A stretch of 64,000 nucleotides of DNA from Nigrospora sphaerica (lineage: Eukaryota > Ascomycota > Sordariomycetes > Amphisphaeriales > Apiosporaceae): the NCBI GenBank assembly GCA_018287875.1, contig JAGVVL010000002.1, forward strand, positions 8,618,001 to 8,682,000, given 5' to 3'. A model generated the notes under the pieces. That model was not told where the DNA came from. It saw only the letters and a program-made list of their open reading frames with translations, and ran no database searches. The position numbers and the translations under genes were made by a program. Of this stretch, positions 33,735 to 45,465 are shown in pieces (positions within the stretch are counted from its first letter, which is position 1; every line of letters starts with the position of its first letter).

Positions 33735-34494
33735 TACCAGGATATGTAAGCACGAGCCTTGAAGGGGGAATAGGAAAGGGAGCAAGGGAAAAGGGAGCCA
33801 AGGGAAAGGGATGATGGGGCGAGACTGACATGTCCTTCCTTCAGGTTGCCGAGGTAGTACAGGGAGTAGATGGCCGTGAGGTAGACCAGCGGAATCGTGG
33901 CCGCCTCCTCGTAACTCAAGGACTCGGAGATGACGTGCACGCGCTCATGCGGGTGTTGCACGCGGTTCACGTAGGTGCCGCTGCGCATGGCGGCGACGCG
34001 GTTGCCGACCTTGAGGGGCGTCTCGAGGCCGGGCGCGATGCGCTTGATGTAATCGGCGCACTCGCATCCGATCGTATAATCGTCCTCGGGGACGATACCT
34101 ATGGTCGTCGCCACATCGTCCGCAAAGCTCGCGTTAGTACTGGCCCCTTTCCACCACCGAAATTCCCGTCCGCCGGACCTACCTTGAAGTTGACACCCAT
34201 GGCCATGACCTCGATCTCCACCGTGCCGGGCTCCATGGGCACCTCGCCGACGGCCGTCTCGCACCGCGTCAGGCTCTCAAGCGTGCCGATCTTGAGGGCC
34301 CTTGGTGACGAACTCGGTGCCCTCCCAGGCCTCGGCCAGCGAGGCGCAGCTCGTCGTCTTTGCGGGGGAAGGGACGACCGGTAAGCGGCGCCCCTGCAAT
34401 CTTTAACGTTCTCGGCCTTGTTTTCCGAGCGGTGGCTAACGGCAGGGGTCATTGGTTACTTCGAGTCGCCCCAGCCCACACCCTGACTTGCTGT

Positions 34495-35011
34495 CTCTTC
34501 CAACTCCTCGCCCACCCGAACGTGGCACAGGGGCTCCGGCGGGAGCTCGTGGCCGCCGTGCCGGACCCAGCCCACATCCTGCTCGCCCAGGTCGACAGCC
34601 TGCCCTACCTCAATGCCGTTATCCAGGAGGCCGTCCGGCTGTAGCGCTGGATCGACGACCCCTAGCTGACACGCTTCTTCATGGGCTTCTCCCGGGGGTC
34701 CCGCAACTGCGTAGAGTGAGTAAGAGGTCGTGCCACCTATCTACCGCTACCCTGTTTATGTACAGTCGCCATGGCTAACCGGCCGTGATTGGACGGGCAG
34801 CATGATGCTGGCGCGTCGCGAGATGGCCATCGTCCTCGCCACCATCTTCCTCAAATGGAACGTGTACGATGCATTGCGGGGAGCCGACGAGGGCCCGATG
34901 CTCGAGCTTTACGACACGCAGTGCGCCCGCGTCATTGATGCCAACGGTAATTACATTATCTCTGTTACCGCCAGGGGCAGCCAGGGACTGCGCATCCGGG
35001 TGCGAGCCTAA
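34495..35011 (+). pseudogene. Cytochrome P450 remnant
   Basis: Plus-strand C-terminal P450 debris. LLAHPNVAQGLRRELVAAV, then QVDSLPYLNAVIQEAVRL (K-helix E-x-x-R, 34590-34640), then a jump over the meander to FMGFSRGSRNCVE (heme-Cys loop, about 34680-34715), a likely intron, and MMLARREMAIVLATIF ... ARGSQGLRIRVRA (ends 35011). Two TAG codons lie in the joining stretch. About three quarters of the gene is gone. It reads away from the PKS remnant, as tailoring genes in metabolite clusters often do. Confidence 0.85.
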
Positions 35012-35343
35012 GGGTACCAGCTTCGTCCGGGGGAGGAGGACGAGACGGGCCATGGGCTTGCATTAAAAAGGTGACGGAAACGGACAGCGCGGGATTGGAC
35101 CGGTTGGGGGTAGCCGGAGCTGACGCGAGAGGGCGGAGCCTCGGCGAGAGGGCAAAAGGTATGTATGTAGGTACGGTTGCGTCTTGGCACCGCCCCCCAC
35201 GAAGCTGAAGCTGGCACTCGAGGGTACACTATCAGCAGGGTCCTGGGGCGTGCTGGGTTTCTACGGATGTTAGTGAGACTATAGCGCGTAGCATTGTGGC
35301 AGGCTGCCGGGCACGCCATTAAGCCGTTATATACACGCCCAAG
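35012..35343. other. Intergenic
   Basis: No recognisable coding sequence; probably further debris of the decayed cluster. Confidence 0.4.
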
Positions 35344-35718
35344 ACGAGCGCGCTGCACGTGGCGGCGCAGCGGGGCCACGGGCGCATCGTGCGCACGCTG
35401 CTGCAGAACGGGGCGCAGTGCGACCTCGGCGACCACCAGGACCGGACGCCGCTGATGCTGGCGACCATGGGCGGCCACCGCGACGCCGCCGCGGCGCTGC
35501 TGGCGCACGGCGCCCGCGTCGAGGCCGTCGACCACACCCGCCGCTCCGCCCTCCACTGGGCCGTCGTCCACCGCCGCTCCGCCCTCCTCGTAACCCTGCT
35601 CGCCCGCCGCGCCGACTCCGACGCCAACGGCGAGACCACCCTCCACCTCGCCGTCCACGCCGACTTTGAGCCCGCCGTCCAGGCCCTGCTGTCGGGCGGC
35701 GCCAGCATGATACTCTAA
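35344..35718 (+). pseudogene. Ankyrin-repeat fragment
   Basis: About 124 codons, open to the TAA at 35716, holding four ankyrin units: TSALHVAAQRGHGRIVRTLL, RTPLMLATMGGHRDAAAALL, RSALHWAVVHRRSALLVTLL and TTLHLAVHADFEPAVQALL. There is no ATG before the first repeat and nothing ankyrin-like upstream, so it is the C-terminal end of a larger lost protein. GC-rich with good third-position bias and no internal stop, unlike its neighbours. Confidence 0.8.
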
Positions 35719-37012
35719 CCCCCCCTCCCCGCCGCGCGAATCGCGTGTCTCCGGTATCTTTGGCGGGTGCTCGGACGGTCATTTGATATTTTGGCGTTTT
35801 TTTCAATCGAGATCGGCTTGTTCAAACGGGTTGGAAATATACCAAACAGCACAACCTGTCTCACATCGTATTGATTGCAAAGTCACTTAATCCAAAGACT
35901 TCCATCCATCCATCTTTCGCCAGGTCAACGTCTGATTCCTGTCATGTCTGTTTCCCACGATGTCTCGTCGTCCCAACAGTGCCCTGCATCTTCGCACCAA
36001 GATTGCCCTGCATCGCATCACTAAGCACTCTAAGTCTGCATTTGCCACGTTCCGAGATTAGTGGGGAAATAGGCGAGGATATAGCCTTGCTGAGACAATA
36101 TCCCGGGGAAACGAGCTACCTATCTAGGTACTTGATGAACCGCCGTTGAAGGGCCCCATAGATCTGCCAGTTAGCGTGTGTGACCAGTAGGGCTGGGTGT
36201 TACAAGCTGCATCTAACCGCTAGCCCGGTAGTAGCAGCAAGGACGCCAGGGATAGACAGGTGGGCGGGCAGCCAAACCTTCCCCTCCTCGGCTCCCACTG
36301 GCAATCTACAGTAGGAAACGCGGGGTTGGGTTGGGCCGCTGGCCCTAGGCGTGCATGGCTATATGCATGCTTACATGTACGCTACTACAGGAGACGATGA
36401 CCCCATAATTTACTTTACCCGCGCTTACCCCACGACGCCCTGGCCACACCTAATCGACAGCGCACACCACTACACTAAGTTGGTGGAGGGCGCAGTCGAC
36501 GTAGCGCAGTAGTGTAATACGACGAAAGGGAGAGCCGGCGCTTTTGAGAACGGGCGACGACAAGTAGAGTGATTCACTCATGTTCTTGAGAGATAAAATC
36601 GCTCATCTCTTTTTTCTTCTCTTTTGGACGTAGGTGCTTATCTTGCCAGGGGCGTAGGTGGTAGCGTTAGTAAGTACCCCCAGCATCCTCACAGGGATTA
36701 GATGGCCCACCACCCTCACTGTGGACGATAAGAAGGACAAAGGAGCACAACAGCAACACCGTGGCGTATCGAATGCAGGCATTAAGGGAAAGTGCGATTG
36801 AGCCGAAAAGGAAAATGATAAATGATCTAAGCAAGCTGAAGCCTCAAAGCAAATCCCCATATTAGCTCACCAGTTGGACACCGAAAATCACGAAACAGCC
36901 GTACCGTCGTACCAATACCAGTCAGTCTAAACGGTCCAATGCAACCAGCCCACTGAAACTCCCCTCTCCCAGCATTATTTCATCGGGCTGACGGTAGCTA
37001 TTGCGGGCGCAC
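35719..37012. other. Intergenic
   Basis: About 1.3 kb with no supported gene; moderately AT-rich. Confidence 0.5.
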
Positions 37013-38232
37013 CTACAGCCCGGCCGCGGCCGCGACGCCGGGTTTCCGCTGCTCGAGGATCGGTATCGTCTGCTCGTACACCTTACGCTAGGCGCGGCGG
37101 CCGACGTCCTCGTAGATCCACCACTCGACGTCCTGGTTCTTGCCGTCGCTCATGAACTCGCCGTGCGAGCCGGCGGGGGCGGCGGCGCCGTGGACCATGG
37201 ACCGGCCGCCGACCTCGGTCGTGCGGTTCACGAGAACGCGTATGGCATGCATGGCCAGCCCCGCCGGCTTCTAATCGCGATCGAGGTTGGACTTACATAG
37301 GCCTGGGTTCACGAGGTTAATGATAACGGGCGGCGAGACGCCGGGCTTCGAGGAGCCCAGGTGGGCCACCATCTCGCGAACGAAGAGAACCTCGAGGAGC
37401 TTCGTGATTAAGTATCTGATGGTTGTGAACGTTAGTAATACTCGAGACAGGTGAAAAGGAAAAGCGTGGGGTTAAGGGGGTAGTGCAATCAAAGGAAGGA
37501 ATAGGATGCCTACCGTTCAACATCGTGCTAGCAGGACTTATTATTTAGCTTCTCGTAAATATCGGGCGCGTTAAGCTTTTAAAACTTAGTAAGGCGATGC
37601 GCTTTTAAGCTGACGACGACTAAATACAGCGTCGTTTCGGGGAAGTCAGCCTATCACTTCTTATTAGCTTATATTCCATTAAGCTAAAGCGACCTAAGAG
37701 GCTCACCTTAGTTTAGTTCAGTTTGGGTAAGAGGTCGAGGGCAAGCAAGAACATGTTAAGAACGTTGACCTGGATGCTCAACTTGTAGCCCTCGAGCATG
37801 CACCATTGCTTCTGTTTGATACCGGCATTCTCGACTAGAACGTCCAGACAGGACAGTTCTACGCGGACGCGGTCGGCAAAAGCGAGCGCCGAAGACGTGC
37901 TCCCTAAGTCCAGCAGCCAGACAGAAATGGCACCGGCGTCGGTGCGGCTCAACACGCTGCGCACGATGTCCTCTTTGGCAGCCTCACCCTTGGCGACGGT
38001 ACGAACAGCCAGGATCAGTTTTGCGCAGCCGAGGCAGTAGAAGTGACGCGCCGCCTTAAGGCCGAGGCCAACATTGGCGCCCGTGACCACGACGGTCTAG
38101 CCCGCGAAGGATTGTGTCGGAAAGGCTGGCGTGACGAACAGCTGTGAGTAAAAGAAGTTAAGCAGGCCCTTGCCAAGCTTAGGCTTAATATCGAACTCGA
38201 CCTTCTCAGACGACGATGATCCTTTCGCCATT
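37013..38232 (-). pseudogene. Short-chain dehydrogenase/reductase, RIP-type stops
   Basis: Minus strand from ATG at 38232 to TAG at 37013. The Rossmann motif TGANVGLG is near 38085, NAG (VENAGI) near 37835, and the Y-x-x-x-K catalytic pair in YLITKLLEVLF near 37410, after a likely intron of about 100 bp. The C-terminal block PPVIINLVNPGLC and a WWIYEDVGRR stretch end it. In-frame stops occur just before the Rossmann motif (TAG), twice near 37590-37530 (TAA, TAG) and near 37090 (TAG at a Trp site), and the middle (37710-37560) is AT-rich and eroded. Related SDRs act on ketones or alcohols in metabolite clusters. Confidence 0.85.
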
Positions 38233-39732
38233 ATAACAGCAACTAGGTGCAGCGTGGAAGAGATATGAAAACGATAGAAGAGGCAAAAGGTAGAAACTCG
38301 ACATTGGGGATACGAAAAACAGTGAATGGTGATAAACGGTAGACACTTGATAAGGAGGAGGCGAGAAACCGTGAAGAGGAATAGTCGAGAAGTGACAAGG
38401 TACCAAACGGTGAAGAGGAAGAAGCGATAAGTGACAAGGAAGTAGTTTGCTGGTGGTGTGAGAGAGCAGAGTAATAGACGTGCGATGACAAGGTAGTTGT
38501 TGCTGGTGGTGTTAGAGGGTTGTTCTGGTCGCGGCCATCTCTCACTGTTTTATCCAATTGCGAGATTGTTCCCACACGGCCGGGTGGCGGATCATGGAGC
38601 AACTACAATCTACCTTATGCCCCGAATGGGCCGCGCGGGAGAAGCAAGATTCCCCCGTAACGGCGCAGTAGACGCAACATTCGCCTGTAATGGCGCAGGG
38701 ACCACTGTGAGCCGGTATGAGCTTGGCACTGATTAGCTGAGGAAGGGTCCTCCGTCCCGAGGAAAACGGGACTGAGGGCGCCACCGCCCCTGGGCGCACA
38801 ATATAGGCCGGGAGCCGAAGGACAGAGAGCGCGTGTGTGAGAGTGAGTGGAGGTTGCCCAGACGCTCCAGTTGCGGCGTGATTAACCGCGCGGAGGGGTC
38901 ATCCAGCCGCTCGGAACCCACCTGAATAATCGTGCATTAGCGCAAAAGCTCCCGGCTTAATAGGAAATCGTAGCTGTGAATGGGCCCAATTACTCGATTG
39001 AGTAGGCGCTTAGGCCAGTCCTTCTTAGCGACTACCCGTAGTACGTAGGTACACTAGGACTAGAGTACAGTGCTCCTTCTCTGGTGCGCGGTGCAGGCAG
39101 TCATCCATCAACGCCGAAGGGATTAACGACGGCAGTTAAGCAGCATTCGAGCCGATCTATCGTTTCAGTAATCTACGTGTACATGATGGCGTTCTCCACT
39201 AGACACGAAGCCTGTCTGTGTTATTATTGTTGTAGTAGTAGGGCAGAGGTTGAGGTATGTACATGTATCCCATATCATGCTCGGGCCATTACAGGGCTGG
39301 TAAAGACATCTTTAACATCGCATTTACTCTTTCCGCATAAAGGTTAATTAGAAAGCTTCGCTATAATTACATACTGAAGAATTTAGAAATGGAATTTACA
39401 AAGCTTTCTAAAGTTGTACTCTAAAGGGGCTTTAGAAAACTCGTTAATAAATAGCCACATTTCGTCTAAGAAATCCTGTTAGTTAGTTACTCGGTCTTAG
39501 AAATTACATTAATTAAAAGCGGCTACGAGGTTTAAGCCACGCGTCGAGTAATAAGTATCTCGGTATCTTTAGCCACATCGTGTGGGTGACTATACCTTTT
39601 CGCGTGCCCTCTCTTATGTTATCCGATAAGGGGCATAAGCGATGTCGTAATAGAGGACGTAATAAAGTACGGAATTAAAGAAGAATCAAGTAATAACTAG
39701 AATCAATTAGATTGTCGAATGGAAACGTGCCT
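38233..39732. other. Intergenic
   Basis: Purine-rich tract at 38240-38470 upstream of the SDR remnant; AT-rich, gene-free sequence at 39340-39720 that may be old transposon debris. Confidence 0.45.
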
Positions 39733-39950
39733 CTTACTTGCGTGCCCTCTTACATGGCCTCTTATGTGTGCGCTCTCTTACGTGTGTGCCGTCTTACGTG
39801 TGCGTCGTCTTACGTGTGTGCGCCCTCTTACGTGTGCGACCTCTTACGTGTGCGCCCTCTTACCTGTGTGCCGTCTTACGTGTGTGTTGTCTTACGTGTG
39901 TGCGCCCTCTTACGTGTGAGCTGTCTTAAATGTGTGCTACGTGTGTGCGT
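39733..39950. repeat. Minisatellite of 16-18 bp units
   Basis: About 13 degenerate tandem units on the pattern cttacgtgtgtgccgt, alternating 16 and 18 bp. Each carries ACGTG. All three plus frames stay open through it, which explains chance Cys/Leu/Val-rich frames. A short palindrome (ttcgaaggc/gccttcgaa, about 39958-39980) follows it. Confidence 0.85.
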
Positions 39951-40500
39951 CTTTTCAATTCGAAGGCGAAGCCTTCGAATTTCTACATTGGAACCACCAA
40001 ACCCCAAACTGTAGGGAGTCTGGAGCAAAGACACGGTCGTGAGGTTGGTCCCAAAGGTCAATCAAGTGAGGATACCGTTGATCAAGATGGTTCACAACGT
40101 AGGAAAGTAAAAGGAGCTCAAAATAGTCACGGGAATGAGCGTGAAGTGTTGCACCTAAGCGTAGCAGTGTGTTAAAGGAAGTGAAAAGCGCATTGTCTTG
40201 CAAGCTATAAACTGGGCTACCGAGGCTTAACTTATACTTGTGTAAACCATTGATCGAGGCTGACGTAAGAGCCTGGCCCGGTCTCAATATATCATTTGGG
40301 GGCAAGCCTTAGCGAAGCTTTCCAATTTTAGAACGGCGTCGTGGGTATCACGGGTTTTTTACCCAAACATCTAAGTAACCTTTCCTAATGGGGCTGAAAT
40401 TATGTTGCCCTTGCCATCCGCTTACGCGTATCCACCTATCTTCCAGATGCTTCCCTTGTAAGTGCCCATCCTCTCTAAGCTTCAGTCACGCCGGTCCCTT
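39951..40500. other. Intergenic
   Basis: A 116-codon minus-strand frame (40305-39955) has no known motif; not supported as a gene. Confidence 0.4.
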
Positions 40501-40519
40501 GCGCGCCCCGAATGTGAAC

Positions 40520-41558
40520 CTGGAGCCTCATTGCTTCGGCCGAATAGTAGCACCGCTTTCGAACAGCGTACCCATAGCGGTAAAACAGGAAGGGGAATGG
40601 AAGGGAAGGCAGGAGCGCAGAAAGCGGGGACTGAGGACGCCCAATGGATGCCGAGGGCCTCGTACATTGGCGTTGTGAAGAGAGGGGATGTTCGGTCCCG
40701 TCCCGCTGGCTGCCGAAGCTCGGCCGTACGCGGCAGGCAACGGCTGTACGAGGCACTGCGTAATGAAGTCCCCGTCGGGGATGAACTGTCTCAATTCCTC
40801 AACGAAGGCTTCGTTCATGGAGGCGGCCTTCTTGACGATACGGGTATCGTTCTTGAAGGTTGCTGCGAAGCACGTGTTACTATAGGACACAAGGTCAGTT
40901 TGCCTCGCTTTCGTTTTGTGATCGCAGCGGCATCACACGGCGTCGGCTGGGCCGTGGCTCCTATCGTACTCAGTTCACACCCGCCAGCCATGTCCAATGA
41001 CGGTGGGCAGACTTGGCAGACTGACCCAGGTACGTAAAGAAGAAGAAGATGTGACTGTTGCCGGCGCTGCCCTTGAGGCAGCGGAAGAGGTCGGGTTGGT
41101 TGCCGTCGGCGGCGGCGGCGGCGACAACGCGGCCGTCGCGCCCGCCGCTCACGACGCGGCCCTGCGCCCTCAACGCCGCGTACACGTCACGCCAGCACGC
41201 CCCCGGCCCGATGTCGGGCCTTGCCCGTCGCCGCGGCGTAGCGCGTCCACGCCAGCGCGCTCAGATCCACGGTGACGCCGCCCTCGATGTTGGCGGCCCC
41301 CGCGTACTGCGTGTGGCCCCCGCTGTGCACAGCGAACCGCGTGCCCGTGCGGACGAGCGGCCGGATCGCCTAGGACACCTCAGCTGCTGACGTGAGCCGC
41401 ACGATGCCCAGGGGCTTCAAAGTTGCCGCCGATAGGGACCGGTAGCTCTCCAGTCGTTCCTTGAATTCCACTTCCGTGGACAGCAGAATTTGGATGCCTT
41501 CCTCTGGCAGGGCGTCTACTATAGCAGGTCGATGACTCGTGGTAGGTACTGTGGTCAC
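40520..41558 (-). pseudogene. FAD-linked oxidase (BBE-like) remnant
   Basis: Minus strand. The N-terminal FAD_binding_4 part is clear: LKPLGIVRLTSAAEVS then TAG, TGTRFAVHSGGHTQYAGAANIEGGVTVDLSAL (SGGH loop binds FAD), then a frameshift to GACWRDVYAALRAQGR (about 41190-41150). About 40 residues of the FAD domain are missing before DGNQPDLFRCLKG. A later piece, ATFKNDTRIVKKAASMNEAFVEEL (about 40850-40790), belongs to the substrate domain; the end with the BBE motif is lost. No convincing start codon. The TAG replaces a Gln codon. Confidence 0.8.
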
Positions 41559-43232
41559 CAGTGGGCTCTTTATTTAGTGTTGAGTATCTTCAGGTCTAGA
41601 AAGTCCCCCTCCCGCGTTTCGATCTCGCAAGGAGCGCTCTTAGTGGCACTATCGGCGCTCTTGGTACTGTTATAGCCGCGGGGAAATGGCCTGAAAAAAG
41701 CCTAAGTAATTTCATTAGTAGAGCACCCATTTTACCAACTGCGGCCGTTGATACGGCAGTTTTGGATATAGCAATGTGTTGGTGTTAAAGTAGAATCTGC
41801 CGTTTTGCCAGGCTCTGTAGCCGGCACTATGCTTGGGTGATTATCTAGCCCGGCCTATGCATCGCCTAATAGTTCATCGTCTGTCCTTCACTCAAGCAAG
41901 CTTGGATACTTATTTATCTACCTATGTAAGTGGATATATACTGTAACGCAGGTAATATGCAGTGTTGGGCTGCATCTTCAGCCTACGTTCATTCCGAGAG
42001 GTGCAAATTGATAACTCGGACTTCCATACATAGTAGCAGACGTCTTTCTGCCCGTTTACTGATGAAGGGCCCAATCACTTAAACATTTACTCAACCTTCC
42101 CTATTATGATGCGATGCTTTTTAAGTGGAATCGATCCGGGGGAGGCCTAGTGGCGTGTAAGGTGCCAAGTCGAGCACTGCTCCCGGCCGTGTACTGTGAG
42201 CAACAATGCGTTATAAATACCCCTCATACTGACTGGCCCGCATGACTGTTTCGAACAAAGGGGTTCATTTCTTTTTGCCCGCCACCATAATTGGTGGCTC
42301 GAGGTACAGCCTTTGACATATCACACAGCCCGCTACCCAATATACCCCAAAGTGCGACTGCTTTAAAGGGGCTACTTCTTGCTCTGGATTTGCGGATGGA
42401 ACGCGAGCCAACAAGTTGGTCTGGTTTTCTACTTATCTTGGCAGCTTCGGGGAGACTCAATAACTGCTTTCATCTGCATGGAAGCCCATTTGACATTACT
42501 AGACCCTGTGCCAGTGCACTATGAAGCCAATTTGCCGGTAGCAATGAAAGCCCTTGCCACCCAGGGCATTTCTCGTTGAGTTCTACTCACCAAACGAGAC
42601 AAAACCAATCGAGGCCAGTTAAGAACGGCCGTAACAGGGTTACCAGCCATGCGTAACTTCAGGATAAAAGATGTTCCCGTTGACAGGCGCCGGGCCCCGT
42701 CGCGAACCTTGGACACGGAAGTTGAGTTGCCAACGCCCGGACTGCGCCACGCCACGCCCATCAATGCACGCCGCAACCGCAGGGCGCCGTAAGGTTTTTA
42801 GGGCAGGTGTGAAAACCTATTCCAGGCCGTCTAGGGTTCTCGCCCGGCGTGCCTGTTCTGCGTGCGGACAAGGGCTGATGCACCCTCGCCTTGAAACCGC
42901 GGCCTCCAAGGTCGAACCGTACATGAGGCCACCTCGGAGCCGTTACGTGCGCGCGCACGGCCTCTGTCAGGTTCTTGTCGCCGACGCCGAGCGCGCGCGG
43001 CATTGAAGGGTTCGAGGTTCGAGCCAGAAGTCAAAGGTCGGAGGCCGAGCGCCGCCGTGTTGGGACGAAAGATGATCCCCTTGGGGACGGCCCGCCGGCG
43101 GTCCGTCTGTCGCATCCTTTACCCCCAACGCCTCCCATTCTTCCAAGAATCTCCTAATCCGCCTGCGTGAGGTGTAGAAGTGACCATCATCGCGCTGCCG
43201 TTCCCGAGAAACAACCTGGTGCCGACGTCGTA
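41559..43232. other. Intergenic
   Basis: About 1.7 kb with no supported gene on either strand. Confidence 0.5.
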
Positions 43233-44000
43233 ATGGCCCCTGTGACCGTATCCCATCACCATGTGGCCTCGCTGGGGTTGCGATCCGAGGAGTACTCCAT
43301 CACGGTGCCCAAGGAGAACGGACGGGCGGTCGTGGTGCACACCGACGACCGGAAGCTGTGGGAAGAGTACGTATATCCCTTCGGCGGGAGCGCGACAATC
43401 TCGGGGTCAAGCCTGCACTGACAGGAGGGCGCGCGTTCGCCTGCGGCCAGGTACGTCGGGGCCGGCTACGACTTCTGCCGCATGGGGGAGTCGTACCGCG
43501 ACCGGTTCGACTACGTGTGCGGGCAGTGGTACCTTGATGAGCACAAGGCCATCGGCATAGCCTTCGCCGTCGGCCTCGCCATGGTCACCATCGTGCTGCT
43601 GCTCTTCTTATGGTCCACAAGGCGCGGCCAGAAGCGCCAGCCCGCCCTGCTGCGGCGTCAGGGCCGAAGCCGCAAAGGTGCCACGGCCAACGCCGTGGCA
43701 GTCGCCGCCGATGAGGAGCTGGGTCAGTGCACCCACCTGCCGCTCTCCCAGGTGGACAGCGTCGTCGTCGTCATCGACGGCGAGAAGGGCCGCGGCCGCT
43801 CCCCCTCCGCTTGGGGATCCAACGAGAAGGTGGCCAGTATCCACAACGGACCCCCCGCCGTCACCGTCGCCGCCGCCGGCCCCAGCAGCGAGAGCGATCC
43901 CGGAGAGCCCAGCTACGACTCTGCCCGCCTCACCGGCGAGTTCGAGTTGGACGAGGCGCAGGCTGTGAAGATCACGACCGTGCGCACCGCCCCCGTCTAG
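43233..44000 (+). CDS. Single-pass membrane protein, unknown function
   Basis: Two exons, 43233-43366 and 43451-44000, 227 residues. The 84-bp intron (gtacgt ... ccag, CTGAC branch) joins phase 2 ends. The N-terminal 75 residues contain two Cys (GYDFCRMG, FDYVCGQW). One membrane segment follows (IGIAFAVGLAMVTIVLLLFLW) with a positive stop-transfer STRRGQKRQ, then a 130-residue Ser/Ala/Val-rich tail, probably cytosolic. There is no clear signal peptide, so an additional upstream exon is possible. I do not recognise the family. Confidence 0.65.
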
Positions 44001-45465
44001 TCGTTCAGCTCTTGTGGACATTCTTTATCTACCAGCCACCTTGCCGTCAATACCCACGGCCTGATGAGTCACCTCTTGAAATTCATGTTTTCGGTTTGGT
44101 CTTAGAAGAAGGCGAGCTCTTGCGGTTGGTGCGTACGGCAAGTTCCCGTACGTCGGCACTGTAGCGTGGGTGCGCGTTGATGGATATCATGTGAGCGCCT
44201 ACAAAACAATGGCATCCGATATGCCCTGATCACAACATTTGGGGGGCACGAAGAGGGTTTTTGTTGTGCCGGATGATACTTGGTGTACTTGTTCATGGCG
44301 AATAAGCATAATCTAGCCTGCTGATTACTTCAACTATGTTCGCAAGTGCAGACTTGTTCCATGCTATACTTTCTTAGTTCGGAACCGCCGGAAGCCTCGG
44401 CGATAGTTGCCAAATGGTTTGCGTGGTTTATTGAGATTGATTGTGGAGCGTTAAGCCACTGGACTAGAAGACTGATATTGATGATGAGGAGACATTTAAC
44501 TCGGTGGTTATTTAACCACACCCCAGGATTAAGGAAGTTACATAAATACTATTGCCTGTTTATTGAGTTCAAGGAAGTCGCAAAAGTCCTATTGCCTGTC
44601 GATTGAGTCCAAGGAAGTTACGAAAATACTATTGCCCTGTTTACTAAGTCCAAAGAAGGGGAGCGTCGATTCCGAAGGTGTGGATCTGAAAGAAACTTGG
44701 GTCAGCCACATTCTCTTAGCAGTACTTTAGGTGGGGAAATCGATACTTCCGATGTGCAACGCGCTGCGCTTCGTCAACCGAGGCCCAGGCCTGGCTAGCG
44801 AGAACAGCGAGGGGAGCGTCGAATGAGGCCATCGTGAGGTTCGCCGCGTGCGGTTTCGTTATCGGTGTGCAGGCGCAGGTGCAGTGCAGGCCAGTCAGTG
44901 CAGCTAGTCCAACCAGCCAGCCAGCCAGGCTCAGCGCGTCTCACGATGCTCAACTCGATGGGCGCGCCTTGGCAGCCGGGGTGGCAGTCGGAGTAGAAGT
45001 ACTGGATCCCCTGCAAATTTGTATTGCTCGTTCGTGCTGACTGTCCGCAGGTCACTTGCTAGGCCACACCCACCGTCGGAATCAAGCTCAGCACCTTCGG
45101 AATCGACACTCCCCAAAGAGGTTACAAAACATGCTAACCTCAGCATTTCTTATTATTAAAGCAGAGGCATGTCCCGATTTTAGCCAAGTCTTTGAACCCA
45201 TTCGCCATCACTCTTCCACTTACTGATGCCTGTCTATTAATATCTGATGTTTTCAAAAAAAAGCGACTCACCGCCATACAAACCAACTTCGGTTCTGCAC
45301 ATTTTCGGCGGACTTGGTCAGGAAATTCGACGAGGCCTCCACAACGTCACAACTGACATCCAACAACAATCAAACCTCAACAGCATAGACTCTCTCCTGA
45401 TTGTTGCTTCTATTCTCTACCTCGTTTCCCAAAACACTCTTACGATTCCCCCTACAATCGCCACC
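44001..45465. other. Intergenic
   Basis: Three near-repeats of ttaaggaagttacataaatactattgcctg-type sequence at 44528-44650 are the only structure seen. The last 220 bp resemble a transcribed leader for the transaldolase copy. Confidence 0.45.

Larger units (their letters stand above)
30878..34330 (-). pseudogene. Highly reducing polyketide synthase remnant (ER-KR-ACP)
   Basis: Minus-strand remains of the C-terminal third of a type I PKS. Enoylreductase lies at 34310-33830 (EIEVMAMGVNF, IGCECADYIKR, RVQHPHERVHVI) and continues at 31794-31720 (HSAAGGVGAAAIQLCQYKKC) across an intron now 2 kb long because a transposon sits in it. A second intron is 31719-31660. ER then runs straight into the ketoreductase half ([23 protein letters not shown]), a third intron (about 31470-31315), and [12 protein letters not shown] ... 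[17 protein letters not shown] further deletion joins KR to the ACP ([13 protein letters not shown]; Ser would carry phosphopantetheine). Frameshifts and stops near 34280, 31590 and 31510. KS, AT and DH are missing. Confidence 0.9.

Noticed and set aside
39733..39950. Possible CRISPR-like array
   Set aside because: Units are contiguous, degenerate and only 16-18 bp with no spacers; the genome is eukaryotic.
39712..40014. Cys/Leu-rich frame through the minisatellite
   Set aside because: All three frames are open because repeat units lack stops; the protein is an artefact of the repeat.
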